Assembly: GCA_019084485.1 (NCBI GenBank)
Contig: JAHRFU010000136.1
Location: forward strand, 1 to 37,736
DNA length: 37,736 nt
Source: Desulforudis sp.
Lineage (GTDB): Bacteria > Bacillota > Desulfotomaculia > Desulfotomaculales > Desulforudaceae
Reading direction: 5' to 3'
Shown: positions 7,813 to 16,217 of the stretch, piece by piece
Position numbering within the stretch: position 1 is the first letter of the stretch
Layout of the letters: the number at the start of each line of letters is the position of its first letter
The notes under the pieces: model-generated
Seen by the model: the letters and a program-made list of their open reading frames with translations, nothing else
Databases searched by the model: none
What the model was told of the DNA's origin: nothing
Position numbers and translations under genes: made by a program

Positions 7813-8111
7813 CGGGAGGCCCCCCTTTTCCGCCCGAAGTAGTAGCCGATGAAACCGGCACCCAACGCCGCCTGCAGGGCAAATAGCAGGCTTTCCACCT
7901 CACCCGACGGCGGCTCCCAGAAGGGCTCGGCCCAGGGTTCATAGTCGGGCCGGATTTCGGCAATCAGCGCCTGGGCCTGCTCATCGGCACCAGTGAACAG
8001 TTCCGCATCCGGGTCACCCGAACCGGAGACCAGAAAAAGGGGCAGAGCGGCCAGCAGGATGACACCCAGGATCAGCAACAGGTTAGCGTGCAGGAGTTTC
8101 AAAACGTACAC
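7809..8111 (-). CDS. cbiN: Cobalt transport accessory protein CbiN
   Basis: CbiN is the small two-helix partner of CbiM needed for cobalt entry. The 100-residue protein has an N-terminal membrane helix ([18 protein letters not shown]), the loop [12 protein letters not shown], the motif [19 protein letters not shown] and a second helix [15 protein letters not shown]. These match CbiN over its whole length. The start ATG at 8111 lies inside the end of cbiM, a 29-base overlap. The stop overlaps the apparent start of cbiQ. Confidence 0.95.
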   Translation of the reverse strand: MYVLKLLHANLLLILGVILLAALPLFLVSGSGDPDAELFTGADEQAQALIAEIRPDYEPWAEPFWEPPSGEVESLLFALQAALGAGFIGYYFGRKRGASR

Positions 8112-8772
8112 CTCCGGGAAGCACCGACAAGTCGGCCAGTTCTCGGGAACTGTATCTCTTAAGTCCGTTGAAGACGACGACGGTCAGGAAACCGGAGCTA
8201 ATCGCCAACGGTATCTGGGTCAGGGCGAAGACCGTCCCGAACTTGGCAAAGGAAGCAGCGAAGCCGCCCACCGGATCGGGAAAGGCCAGAGCCAGTTGAA
8301 AAGACGTGGTCACATAGGTCATCAAATCCGCTCCGGCCGCCGCCATAAATACCGACACCGCAAAGGACAGGCGTAGAAATCGGCAGAGGCGGAACAGGCC
8401 GAAGGCGGCGAAAGGACCAGCCACGGCCATGGAAAAGGTGTTGGCACCCAGTGTGGTAATCCCTCCGTGAGCCAAAAGCAACGCCTGCAGCACCAAGACT
8501 ACGCAGCCAAGCACGCACATTACCGACGGGCCGAACAGCACTGTCCCCAGGCCGACCCCCGTGGGATGGGAACTGGAACCGGTCACGGACGGAATTTTAA
8601 GCGCCGAAAGCACAAAGGTGAAGGCCCCGGCCAGACCCAAGAGCATCTTGATCTCCGGATTCTTCTTAACTACCCGACCAACGGAATATAAGCCATAAGC
8701 CACAAAGGGCACTGACACTGCGGTCCAAGCCGCGGCGTGGCCGACCGGCAGCATGCCTTCCATAATATGCAT
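8083..8772 (-). CDS. cbiM: Cobalt ECF transporter substrate-binding component
   Basis: CbiM binds Co(II) and forms the substrate unit with CbiN. The protein begins MHIMEGMLP, whose N-terminal histidine is part of the metal site of this family, and carries [16 protein letters not shown] and [18 protein letters not shown]. About seven membrane segments are visible in 229 residues. The ATG at 8772 has AAAGGAGG eleven bases upstream. It is the first gene after the cobalamin riboswitch and its terminator, so cobalt uptake and corrin synthesis are repressed together when cobalamin is plentiful. Confidence 0.96.
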   Translation of the reverse strand: MHIMEGMLPVGHAAAWTAVSVPFVAYGLYSVGRVVKKNPEIKMLLGLAGAFTFVLSALKIPSVTGSSSHPTGVGLGTVLFGPSVMCVLGCVVLVLQALLLAHGGITTLGANTFSMAVAGPFAAFGLFRLCRFLRLSFAVSVFMAAAGADLMTYVTTSFQLALAFPDPVGGFAASFAKFGTVFALTQIPLAISSGFLTVVVFNGLKRYSSRELADLSVLPGGVRFETPAR

Positions 8773-8820
8773 AGAATCGTATAACCTCCTTTAGCTGAGT
8801 CCCAAGCTTGGACGTCCAGG

Positions 8821-8862
8821 AAAAACAAAATCCCCGACCCGTTAAACAACGAGCCAGGGATT
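8821..8862 (-). terminator. Intrinsic terminator of the cobalamin riboswitch
   Basis: On the minus strand a 15-bp stem (8848-8862 pairs with 8829-8843, allowing several G-U pairs) encloses a four-base loop and is followed by TTGTTTTT. It lies between the riboswitch aptamer and the cbiM ribosome binding site, so it is the likely expression platform that stops transcription when cobalamin is bound. Confidence 0.88.
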
Positions 8863-8924
8863 ACGTATTCAATCCTGGTATAACAATCACACCCCCTTAT
8901 TCCGCGAGGCGGGTATGGTTCCAT

Positions 8925-9125
8925 TCTGGGCAGGTCTTCTGACTCCCGGATCATCCTACCGGCCACACCTTCCCGGCAGCTGACTGCCAGTGGCTGGTTG
9001 TGGCTTTCGTTCCCGGTTACAGCGGCGGGTCCGTACCGGATTCGCACCGGTTTCCCTATTCTCCCCACCGGACCGAAAGGCCCGGGGGCACCCAAAACGA
9101 GTCTCCTATTCAGTTCGGCCGAAGA
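8925..9125 (-). ncRNA. Cobalamin (B12) riboswitch aptamer
   Basis: Read on the minus strand the segment contains the conserved blocks of the cobalamin aptamer in order: AGGGAAACCGGTGCGAATCC, ACGGACCCGCCGCTGTAA, GCCACTGGCAGTC and the B12 box AGTCAGAAGACCTGCC. The aptamer is preceded by a consensus promoter and followed by an intrinsic terminator and cbiM, giving a standard off-switch for the whole cobalt/cobalamin operon. The ends are approximate. Confidence 0.95.
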
Positions 9126-9165
9126 TTTCCGGTAATTGCCGGTTATCTTCCCAAGAATATACTTC

Positions 9166-9195
9166 ATTATAGCTAGTCAGGAAGAGAGCAGTCAA
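9166..9195 (-). promoter_or_regulatory. Promoter of the cobalamin operon
   Basis: On the minus strand TTGACT (9195-9190) and TATAAT (9171-9166) are separated by 18 bases. This is close to the vegetative sigma consensus and places the transcript start near 9158, just upstream of the riboswitch. Confidence 0.82.
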
Positions 9196-9371
9196 GACAG
9201 ATACAAATTAAATTCGGCCAACACCCCCACATCCGTAGCCAAGATGTTGCCGAACTACTTGGAGGCAAGAAAAATATGTTTGAAAAGGTTATAATGGAGG
9301 CAATGGCCTCGGGTCTAAAAGAGTGCGCGTACCCAAGCTGCTGTTTGGGCAAAACATACGGAGGAATAAGC

Positions 9372-9905
9372 GTGATTGTTTCCCGGCTTGAGTCCGTGGA
9401 TACCAGGCTTCTGTACTTGATCCATAACGGTGTACGATGCACAATCTTGGATCGGATCCTTCCTTTCCTGACTAACTCAGCTGGCGCCACCGCTGCCATC
9501 AGTTTGGCTATCCTTATTCTGTCGGCCGGTCTAGTCTCCGGTTTCTCTGTTATAACAGAAACTGGCCTCCGAATGGCCGCGGCCCTTGCTACCAGTCACC
9601 TCGTCGTGCATAGTATTAAGCGGTTCGCAAACAGAGCCCGTCCCGCGAAAACCCTAAATATCCGCGATTACCACGTGGCTATCTGTGCCTATTCTTTCCC
9701 CTCTGGTCACAGCAGCGCTGCTTTCGCCCTGGCAGCCTGCCTTCTCCCCATTGGTTTCGCGGTCGGTCTTCCAGCCATCCTTTGGGCCGGAACCGTTGCC
9801 TTTTCGAGGATGTATCTAGGCCTTCATTACACCACTGATGTCGTGGCCGGTGTCCTAATCGGATCCTTCTTCGGAACCCTAGCGTGTGGATTGATCAACC
9901 TGTGA
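9372..9905 (+). CDS. PAP2-family membrane phosphatase
   Basis: The protein carries the three phosphatase signatures of the PAP2 superfamily: KRFANRARP, YSFPSGHSSAAFA and SRMYLGLHYTTDVVAG, spread between about five membrane helices. Such enzymes dephosphorylate lipid phosphates, often undecaprenyl pyrophosphate or phosphatidic acid, on the outer face of the membrane. I start at the GTG at 9372 because GGAGGAAT lies just upstream and the protein then has the usual 177 residues. An ATG at 9276 would add 32 residues without family resemblance, and a TATAAT at 9290-9295 suggests the transcript begins later. The gene diverges from the cobalamin operon. The exact substrate cannot be told from sequence. 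Confidence 0.88.
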   Translation: MIVSRLESVDTRLLYLIHNGVRCTILDRILPFLTNSAGATAAISLAILILSAGLVSGFSVITETGLRMAAALATSHLVVHSIKRFANRARPAKTLNIRDYHVAICAYSFPSGHSSAAFALAACLLPIGFAVGLPAILWAGTVAFSRMYLGLHYTTDVVAGVLIGSFFGTLACGLINL

Positions 9906-9971
9906 GGTATTCATCACAATCCACCCAACCGCCGACCCAAAAGGCCCGGAAGCAGGTGTAAAAACAGCGAT

Positions 9972-10085
9972 CTAGGCTCGGGCCAGGGTCCGGAAGTTCT
10001 CTAGGCGTCCGGTAAGGTACAGGTAGGCCATAATCCCCAGGTGAATCCCCATGCTGGTTGAACGGTATACCAGCCACATCAGCAC
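9972..10085 (-). CDS. Small membrane ORF or remnant, 37 residues
   Basis: A short minus-strand frame reads LMWLVYRSTSMGIHLGIM and continues with AYLYLTGRLENFRTLARA before TAG. Third codon positions are mostly G or C, as in the neighbouring real genes, and one membrane helix is likely. The frame stays open to about 10115 but lacks a good start there; GTG at 10085 and ATG at 10079 are the first candidates and neither has a clear ribosome binding site. It may be a small membrane protein or the 3' end of a gene whose 5' part is lost. No family is recognised. Confidence 0.35.
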   Translation of the reverse strand: MLMWLVYRSTSMGIHLGIMAYLYLTGRLENFRTLARA

Positions 10086-10136
10086 GAGGGCAGGCAGTTC
10101 GAACAGTAGGACACTTCTTTAGAATACCGTAGAGTC

Positions 10137-10161
10137 AAAAAAGGGGACTGTCCCCTTTTTT
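10137..10161. repeat. Short palindrome AAAAAAGGGGAC / GTCCCCTTTTTT, possible bidirectional terminator
   Basis: Two perfect 12-base arms flank a single central T. The palindrome touches the stop codon of the PEP synthase-like gene and has T runs on both strands, so it can act as a terminator in either direction. From general knowledge, very similar AAAGGGGAC palindromes are scattered in many genomes as REP-like elements. Confidence 0.7.
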
Positions 10162-13100
10162 CAGGCCGGGTGGCCGACTTTCCGGTGGCTCCGCAATCGG
10201 TTGCTCGTCTGGAACGGAGGGCAACGTAGGTCTTTTTCGGGCGGCATATCCACCTTCAATTCGGCCACCGTCTTAATTCCCTTCAAAAAGGTGTCCAGTT
10301 CGTAGCGCAGGCTTTCCACAGGATTGTTTTCAACCACTCCGGTAGGCCTAATCACAATCGCGTCCAGATGGTAGTGGCCGGTGCGGTAGGCTACGGCGGC
10401 GCGGCCATGCCCATCCAGAATGTACTTTGCCCCCTGATCCCAGACCAGCAGCACCGGGACGCGGTCGTCGCGCAGCATGCAGATCTTGTCCCTAGTCTCC
10501 GGGATGTGGTAGTGCAGGTCGTGCGTGGGCCGCAGTTCGCGGACATCCACGTTTTCCACCCTTACCGTGATGTTCTTTCCGTAGATCTGCCGGTACACCC
10601 TGTTGAGCAGAATCCGGACCAACCCGTGGAGCATTGTTTGATGCCTGCCGTCACCGGCTACCTGGTCGATGATGTGGGCCGCCGTATCACAGAGGGCACG
10701 CTCCTCGTTCCTTTCGCCGTGCAGGGTGTGGCTAACGAGTTCGTGGTAGAAAACCGTTAACTGCTCCACTTCGGAAAGGGTAAAGAAGCTCGGGTGGATC
10801 AGCACACTGCCGGCGTCGATATCGGCTTCCGCCACCCACTCCAGATCGGGGGTAACCACCAGACTGAACCGGTAGCCCTGACCACAGCGGGGGTAGTCGC
10901 GAATCACGGACGGGGCCGTGTAGCTCATGAGCACCCCCAAGGCCCGGAGTTGGGACGTGCTGAGTTCCCCTTTCAGGACGGTCAGCCGGGTACCGCCTTC
11001 CCTGATCCTGATTTCGGCTCGGACCGTGGGCCATCCCCGAAAACACTGTTTCTGCAGGTAGGGAACCCGGTACGGATAGGCCAGGCGGGCGTTCCCGATG
11101 CTTTTTGAAAACCCCTTCGTCTCGTACTTGACCCCGGAAAGCACCGTGACCCCACATTCGTTCGTCTTCCGGTAAACCACCCGCCCAATCCGATCCAGCA
11201 CCGCTCGCACTTCATCAGGAGCCACCAGCATTCGCGAGCTCTTCAGATCGGCCGCCAGCACATACTGGGCTAGTTTCGGTTCATGCACCGACACGAAATC
11301 AAGGCCCCGCCGGAGGTAGCGCTCCAGTAACAGCACATTGGCGGGAATGGCAATCTCCATACCGACTGCGATGCCACCCAGACCCTCCTCAGCGAGGATC
11401 GCCAAGGCCCGGTCCAACTCTTTCAGTGTCCGAACCTGTGTTAGTTCCACCCGCAGGGGAATGCCGTGAGCGATCACATTCCGGAGCGCCCGCAATTCCC
11501 AGCGAAGGAACTCTTCATAGGCCGGATCGGTCCACCGGGACAGGCCGGAAAACCCCATCAGGGGGTTCTCATCCGGACTCTCTAAACGCATTCCCCCTCT
11601 GAGCCGGGAAAACCCCGGCGCATCCAGATCGTTGGTACTAAACACCGGAATCGTACCCGGTAGCCTGGATATACACGCTATGGTCAAAGCCTCGCGGAAC
11701 GCGCCAGTGTAATACGTTTCAGGATCATGGTGTTCCGCCTTCAGATCCAGTGGGTGGCACCCGATCTGCTGCAGGATTTCTTCAGCTCTAATCCGACTGC
11801 ACGGCAGTTTCCGGATCACCGCTTCGCTCCCCTCAGCACCGGGGGGAGTGCTTAGAACATCCGGGGCCGGATCCGGCGCACCGACCACAGTCAGCCTGGC
11901 TTCGGCTTCAGCTACCGCCCGCACCACCGCCACATAACTGGTGTCCGCCACCCCGATCGAATCGATACCCATCCGGACTAACAACTCGGCAAAGGCCGGG
12001 TCGTTGGATGGTCGCTGTCCGCACAGTCCCGTTTTCACACCGAGCTTCCGGGCCGTCTTAATCACGGTCTCCAGAGCTTGAACCACCGCCGGATCAGTCT
12101 CATCAAAGACTGCATGCATGCGGTCGTTGTCCCGCCCGACCGCCAGCACAAACTGAGTCAGGTCATTGGAACCGATGGAGATGAAATCCAACCGCGCCTG
12201 GCCAGCCTGATCCGTCAGGAATGACTCCAGATCCAAAGCGTTATACGGCACCTCCACCATCATCCCGATCCTGAGTTCTTCCTCACCCCGCCGCAGTCCC
12301 TCTGCGCTCAAGAAATCCAGGGCCTTGCCCAACTCAGCGGAAGTTCTGACCACCGGGAACATCACGGCCACATTCCGGTAGCCCATTTCCCTGGCCAGTT
12401 TGATCGCCTCCAGTTCCCAGCGGAAAACGGCGGCGTAAGAAGGGTCGATCATCCGGCCTTCGCCGCGGAAGCCCAGCATCGGGTTAGCCTCCCGCTGCTC
12501 AAACAGATAGCCCCCCCACATCTCGTGGTATTCATTGCTCTTGAAGTCCGTAGTCCGGTAGATGACCGGCTGATCGGGGGACTGTGTCGCGGCGATGGAG
12601 GCAATCGCCTGTCCGAGGGTCTCGACGTAGAACTGACGACCGGAGTGATACCCCCGGATCACTTCTGTGATCTTATCCCGGAGTTGGTACAGGTCGGCGA
12701 AGCGCCCCCCGTCCGCAAATTCACCATAATCGAAGGCGAATAGAGCCTGAGGATGGATTTCCATCCGGGCCAATACAAACTCGGCCCGCAGCAGGCTGAC
12801 CCCGTAATGAGAGGGGTAGGCAGCGATCGGGAAACGTCGGGCCACGAAAGGGCTGGCCATGATTAAACCAATCTTGGTCTTAGTCACCGGAAGCTGATCA
12901 ATGTGGATGCTTTCCCCAGTCTCCACCAGGAAGTCATCCAGGGAATAGGGATGCCGGTACACCCGCCCTGCTTCACCGTCGACGGTGACGGTCACCTCCG
13001 GTGACTCTGCAAGGATTTGGCGGAGGGTGTCCAGCGCGGGCTTGCCGACACCGACCACCGCCGGTTTACGGAGTTCCCTGGCCACGATTGCGGCGTGGGA

Positions 13101-14447
13101 GGTCGAACCGCCGACGGCTGTGATGAAACCCCCCGCCACCTGCATCGCGGGCACCATATCCGGAGTGGTGAACTCCGCACAGAGGATATCTCCTGGCCCG
13201 ACGCGGCTCATCTGGGCGGACAGCGCCTGGGGGTCACGGGCATCGATCAGCACCAACCGGCCGCACGCCGCTCCCAAACCCGGAGTGCCTGAACACAGCA
13301 GTTCGGCCTGCTCCAGCATGTCGTGGCGAACAACCTTCTTCTTCTGCTTAATCACTCCCGGTTCTTCACCGACAAACACTGTCTCCGGCCGGGCCTGGGT
13401 GATCCAAACCTGGTTCTCTTCATCAATCGCGAACTCAATGTCCCGGAGGTCTCCGTAGTGTTCCGAGACGGTAAGCACCACCGCGGCAATCTCCTTGGCC
13501 TGTACATCCGTGACTGCAAAACTCTGTTGCAGTGTTTCCGGCACCGGCACCGTCGTGGTACCACCAGCCGCCTCATCGTAGACCACCATTTCTTCTTTGG
13601 CACCAAGCCGCTTCTCCAGAATCACGATCTGTCCATCCGGCGCAACCGCGAGCAGGTAGTTGTCCGGGGTCTGGATTCCGCTGACGATGCCCTCGCCCAG
13701 GCCCTCACCGACATCCAGGTAGACCACGCCCCGGGTGGTGCCGTGTCGGGCATTCCATCCGGTTTCAATGTCCACACTGAAGGCCGTGCCGGATTTTCGG
13801 CTCCGGATCATCCGCTGGACCACTACCGCGATCTCAACCTGCAGGTGGTCGAAGCCCTTTTCGATCCGGTAACTGATCGCCCGATCCGTAAACAGGGAGG
13901 CCCAACACCTACGCACGGCTGCGATCACCGCATCTTCGCCCCGCACATTTAGATAGGTATCCTGCTGGCCGGCGAAGGAGGCGTCGGGCAGATCCTCGGC
14001 CGATGCCGAGCTGCGCACCGCCACCGGGAGTTCCGGATTTCCGGCATCGGCCGCCAGTGCGCGGTACTTGCGGGTAATCTCCCGGACGATCTGTTCCGGA
14101 ATAACGATGCCGGACCGGTCGATCAGATCCCTGATCCCCTGACCGGCCACGGCCAGTCTGGTTACGTATTCTGAATCGGACGGGTCGAGGCCTTGGAGCA
14201 AGGCCCGAATCCGCTCTGTGAGGCGGCGGTCACTCCTGAGAAAAGTGCGGTAGGCTGCAGTGGTCACTATAAACCCGGGGGGCACCGCGATCCCCGGTAT
14301 CCCCATAAGTTCTCCCAGATTGGCCCCCTTCCCGCCGGCCAGAGCCACGTCTCCAACCCGAATCTCTTCAAATCCGACGGTCAACGGTACTGTCCGATCA
14401 CCCTCGACCCCGATGCAATCTGTTGTCAATTCTGCGTAAGTCTCCAA
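10161..14447 (-). CDS. PEP synthase-like multidomain protein with extra C-terminal domains (1428 residues)
   Basis: Residues 1-850 look like a full PEP synthase, which makes phosphoenolpyruvate from pyruvate and ATP. They contain an ATP-grasp part (GGKGANLGELMG, VRSSASAEDLPDASFAGQQ), the phosphohistidine domain with His451 in GGSTSHAAIVARE, and a PEP-binding TIM barrel ending in GLCGQ with Cys809. Typical PEP synthase ends near residue 800. Here residues about 880-1110 repeat the barrel (NPLMGFSGLSRWTDPAYEEF parallels an earlier NPMLGFRGEGRMIDPSY), but SNDLTQF is replaced by HEPKLAQY and the catalytic Cys motif is absent. Residues 1130-1428 add an HELVSH segment (1235-1240) and YILDGHGRAAVAY (1342-1354), which resembles ParB/sulfiredoxin-fold proteins. 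The TTG start has GGGGGAGG upstream. The enzymatic part is confident; the rest is inference. Confidence 0.85.
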   Translation of the reverse strand: METYAELTTDCIGVEGDRTVPLTVGFEEIRVGDVALAGGKGANLGELMGIPGIAVPPGFIVTTAAYRTFLRSDRRLTERIRALLQGLDPSDSEYVTRLAVAGQGIRDLIDRSGIVIPEQIVREITRKYRALAADAGNPELPVAVRSSASAEDLPDASFAGQQDTYLNVRGEDAVIAAVRRCWASLFTDRAISYRIEKGFDHLQVEIAVVVQRMIRSRKSGTAFSVDIETGWNARHGTTRGVVYLDVGEGLGEGIVSGIQTPDNYLLAVAPDGQIVILEKRLGAKEEMVVYDEAAGGTTTVPVPETLQQSFAVTDVQAKEIAAVVLTVSEHYGDLRDIEFAIDEENQVWITQARPETVFVGEEPGVIKQKKKVVRHDMLEQAELLCSGTPGLGAACGRLVLIDARDPQALSAQMSRVGPGDILCAEFTTPDMVPAMQVAGGFITAVGGSTSHAAIVARELRKPAVVGVGKPALDTLRQILAESPEVTVTVDGEAGRVYRHPYSLDDFLVETGESIHIDQLPVTKTKIGLIMASPFVARRFPIAAYPSHYGVSLLRAEFVLARMEIHPQALFAFDYGEFADGGRFADLYQLRDKITEVIRGYHSGRQFYVETLGQAIASIAATQSPDQPVIYRTTDFKSNEYHEMWGGYLFEQREANPMLGFRGEGRMIDPSYAAVFRWELEAIKLAREMGYRNVAVMFPVVRTSAELGKALDFLSAEGLRRGEEELRIGMMVEVPYNALDLESFLTDQAGQARLDFISIGSNDLTQFVLAVGRDNDRMHAVFDETDPAVVQALETVIKTARKLGVKTGLCGQRPSNDPAFAELLVRMGIDSIGVADTSYVAVVRAVAEAEARLTVVGAPDPAPDVLSTPPGAEGSEAVIRKLPCSRIRAEEILQQIGCHPLDLKAEHHDPETYYTGAFREALTIACISRLPGTIPVFSTNDLDAPGFSRLRGGMRLESPDENPLMGFSGLSRWTDPAYEEFLRWELRALRNVIAHGIPLRVELTQVRTLKELDRALAILAEEGLGGIAVGMEIAIPANVLLLERYLRRGLDFVSVHEPKLAQYVLAADLKSSRMLVAPDEVRAVLDRIGRVVYRKTNECGVTVLSGVKYETKGFSKSIGNARLAYPYRVPYLQKQCFRGWPTVRAEIRIREGGTRLTVLKGELSTSQLRALGVLMSYTAPSVIRDYPRCGQGYRFSLVVTPDLEWVAEADIDAGSVLIHPSFFTLSEVEQLTVFYHELVSHTLHGERNEERALCDTAAHIIDQVAGDGRHQTMLHGLVRILLNRVYRQIYGKNITVRVENVDVRELRPTHDLHYHIPETRDKICMLRDDRVPVLLVWDQGAKYILDGHGRAAVAYRTGHYHLDAIVIRPTGVVENNPVESLRYELDTFLKGIKTVAELKVDMPPEKDLRCPPFQTSNRLRSHRKVGHPA

Positions 14448-14603
14448 CCTTCAAAACCTCCCCCGAAAAATAAAATGACCCTCCTGGTGCCACCCGGCTC
14501 CGATAGAGGGCGCAAATAATTCGGGGAATACTCACTCGGACAAGCTAAATTACCTGGTTAAACCATGTTGACTAATACTACCGCAACAGGGTGGCATCTC
14601 CCC
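14448..14603 (-). promoter_or_regulatory. Structured 5' leader of the PEP synthase-like gene
   Basis: The transcript is expected to start near 14600. Two complementary pairs interleave in the leader: GGGGA (14603-14599) with TCCCC (14527-14523), and TGCCACCC (14596-14589) with GGGTGGCA (14495-14488). In order 1, 2, 1', 2' they must form a pseudoknot or exclude each other. The second partner lies within a possible weak terminator, CCCTC/GAGGG followed by TCATTTTATTTTT, just before the ribosome binding site. A regulatory switch is inferred, not shown. Confidence 0.4.
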
Positions 14604-14606
14604 ATC

Positions 14607-14635
14607 AATATAACACTATTGCGGATCTATGTAAA
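14607..14635 (-). promoter_or_regulatory. Promoter of the PEP synthase-like gene
   Basis: On the minus strand TTTACA (14635-14630) and TATATT (14612-14607) are separated by 17 bases. The AT-rich surroundings and the position between two genes fit a vegetative promoter. Confidence 0.6.
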
Positions 14636-14724
14636 CACAATCCTCAATGGCGTCGCAAATAAACCACATAATTAGTCCACCTCGGTTAAATAGTATGTCA
14701 CATTCCCTTGGTGGCCTAGAGGAA

Positions 14725-15762
14725 TCACGGCATTACGACGATGTTTGTCGGGAGCATCCGTAGCTTTCCATCTGAGGGACGGTTCATAATTTCGTTGTTG
14801 AAGACGAAGACACTGGATCCACCCCCGTCGAGGTTGTAGGCATCGACCACGCCGAACTTACTCAGGGTGATCTGAAGGTCTTCCAGGGTCACCCCGCTCG
14901 ACCAGTCCGCCTGCCGCCCGTCTACGACGATGAAGATCATGTCGCCGTTGGCGTACTCCCCGACGATGGTGCGTGGTTGACGCTGGTTCTGCCACTTCTG
15001 CGGAAGTGGTACGGGCGTCTGATCGCGGATCAGGATCGGTACGAAACTAACCCCCTGCCTGGCTCCGAGTCTGTTCAGGTCACTTTGCGCGTAGCAAATT
15101 GCGCCCACCAGTTTCCCCCGCCCGTCAAATCCGACGAAGAAGATATCCTCTTTGGATGGCTGGAAACTGCCGATCAGTTTTCCGTCCACCATCGTATTCC
15201 CGATCGGCAGGACGTGCGTCTTGTCCCCACTCGGAGCGGTGAAGTAGCCCCCGCCATTTATTCCGAAGATTGCACCCGTCCGCTGTACGGCACCCAGGGT
15301 AGTCTCGCCGTCCACCGGGTTATGCACCACCCTTAGCACCGATGGGTCATAAGGCTTCACCTTGGCGATATAGCCCCGGTAGCCGATCCCACTCAGGTGA
15401 AATACCTTAATCTCCACCCGGGAAGACCGGTGGACCCGGACCGGGGGCCCGAGCTTGTCCAGGATGTGTTGTTCATACGTGTCATCAGACAGGTTCTTCT
15501 GAATCCCGGTTTGCTGGGAAAGCTGCTCCAGGAGTCGCTGCTGCTCCTGCAGGTTCTGCTGCTGCTGCTCCAACGAATCACGCATGAAACCGACAGCGTA
15601 CTGGATGTTGTAGGTTTCATCCTTCAGAGCGACCACGGCCGAATCAAGCTCCCGCGTGGGCAGCACCATACCCGCCGCCGCCTGTCCAAACGCCGAAACG
15701 GTGATCAGCACCCCGATGAGCGGTGCCGCGACGAAAAGCAAAATCAGGTTAATTCTTAACAT
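14725..15762 (-). CDS. Secreted phosphodiester glycosidase (NAGPA) domain protein
   Basis: The N-terminus is a membrane anchor or signal segment (LILLFVAAPLIGVLITVSAFG). It is followed by a glutamine-rich coiled coil (about residues 50-95) and, from about residue 130 on, a domain with GAIFGINGGGYF, MIFIVVDGRQ and VVDAYNLDGGGSSVFVF. These match the NAGPA/exopolysaccharide family of phosphodiester glycosidases, which act on sugar-phosphodiester links outside the cell. Length is 345 residues. The start at 15762 overlaps the preceding membrane coiled-coil gene by 14 bases, so the two are co-translated and may act together. The substrate is not predictable. Confidence 0.82.
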   Translation of the reverse strand: MLRINLILLFVAAPLIGVLITVSAFGQAAAGMVLPTRELDSAVVALKDETYNIQYAVGFMRDSLEQQQQNLQEQQRLLEQLSQQTGIQKNLSDDTYEQHILDKLGPPVRVHRSSRVEIKVFHLSGIGYRGYIAKVKPYDPSVLRVVHNPVDGETTLGAVQRTGAIFGINGGGYFTAPSGDKTHVLPIGNTMVDGKLIGSFQPSKEDIFFVGFDGRGKLVGAICYAQSDLNRLGARQGVSFVPILIRDQTPVPLPQKWQNQRQPRTIVGEYANGDMIFIVVDGRQADWSSGVTLEDLQITLSKFGVVDAYNLDGGGSSVFVFNNEIMNRPSDGKLRMLPTNIVVMP

Positions 15763-16162
15763 CGGGAGACTTCCTCAGCACATTCAGGCTCTGCTGCAGT
15801 TGGGCCAGTTGGCGATCCAGTTCCGTGATCCGCTGCGACAGCGCTGCCCGGGTGGAATCGGAACTGGCCAGCGTCCTATCCGCATCTTCCAGGGCATCTT
15901 TAACCCCTTCCAGCTCCACCTGGATCGCGTCCAGACGCTCGTTCAAAGCCTGGACGTGCAAGGCGTTGGTCTCCTGCACCGTCCGTATGGAGCTGTCAAT
16001 GTAGTCGGTTGCATAGTAATAGGCGCCATAAAGGAGACCGCCCCAGACGGCCACCGATAAGATCGTAAGCAATAAAGGCTTGACCCAGGGCTTCGCGGTC
16101 CTGGGCCTGCGGCGTATCGGTTCAGAGGAAAAACTCCCCGGAGTTGGTGCATCCATGTCCAT
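15749..16162 (-). CDS. Single-pass membrane protein with periplasm-facing coiled coil
   Basis: About 137 residues comprise a short basic cytoplasmic tail (IRRRPRTAKPW), one membrane helix (LLLTILSVAVWGGLLYGAYY) and a long coiled coil with heptad-like leucines (LNERLDAIQVELEGVKDALE). No catalytic motif is visible. ATG at 16162 follows AGGAAGGTGG closely and a second ATG lies six bases further in; the frame also extends to a TTG at 16180 that lacks a better binding site. The downstream glycosidase gene overlaps its end, and that protein too has an N-terminal helix plus coiled coil, so the two might pair through their coils. Function unknown. Confidence 0.7.
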   Translation of the reverse strand: MDMDAPTPGSFSSEPIRRRPRTAKPWVKPLLLTILSVAVWGGLLYGAYYYATDYIDSSIRTVQETNALHVQALNERLDAIQVELEGVKDALEDADRTLASSDSTRAALSQRITELDRQLAQLQQSLNVLRKSPDVKN

Positions 16163-16217
16163 ACCACCTTCCTCTCCCAATTATACCTTGTCCGCGAAAA
16201 AGGTCGACTCCTAAATA

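Noticed and set aside
9276-9371. ATG at 9276 as the start of the PAP2 gene.
   Set aside because: GTG at 9372 has a much better binding site, the extra 32 residues lack resemblance to the family, and a TATAAT lies between the two.
14480-14500. A T-box antiterminator-like core (GGGTGGCACC) in the leader of the PEP synthase-like gene.
   Set aside because: No stem I or specifier loop is visible, the expected CGCG after the core is missing and the predicted leader of about 150 bases is too short for a usual T-box.
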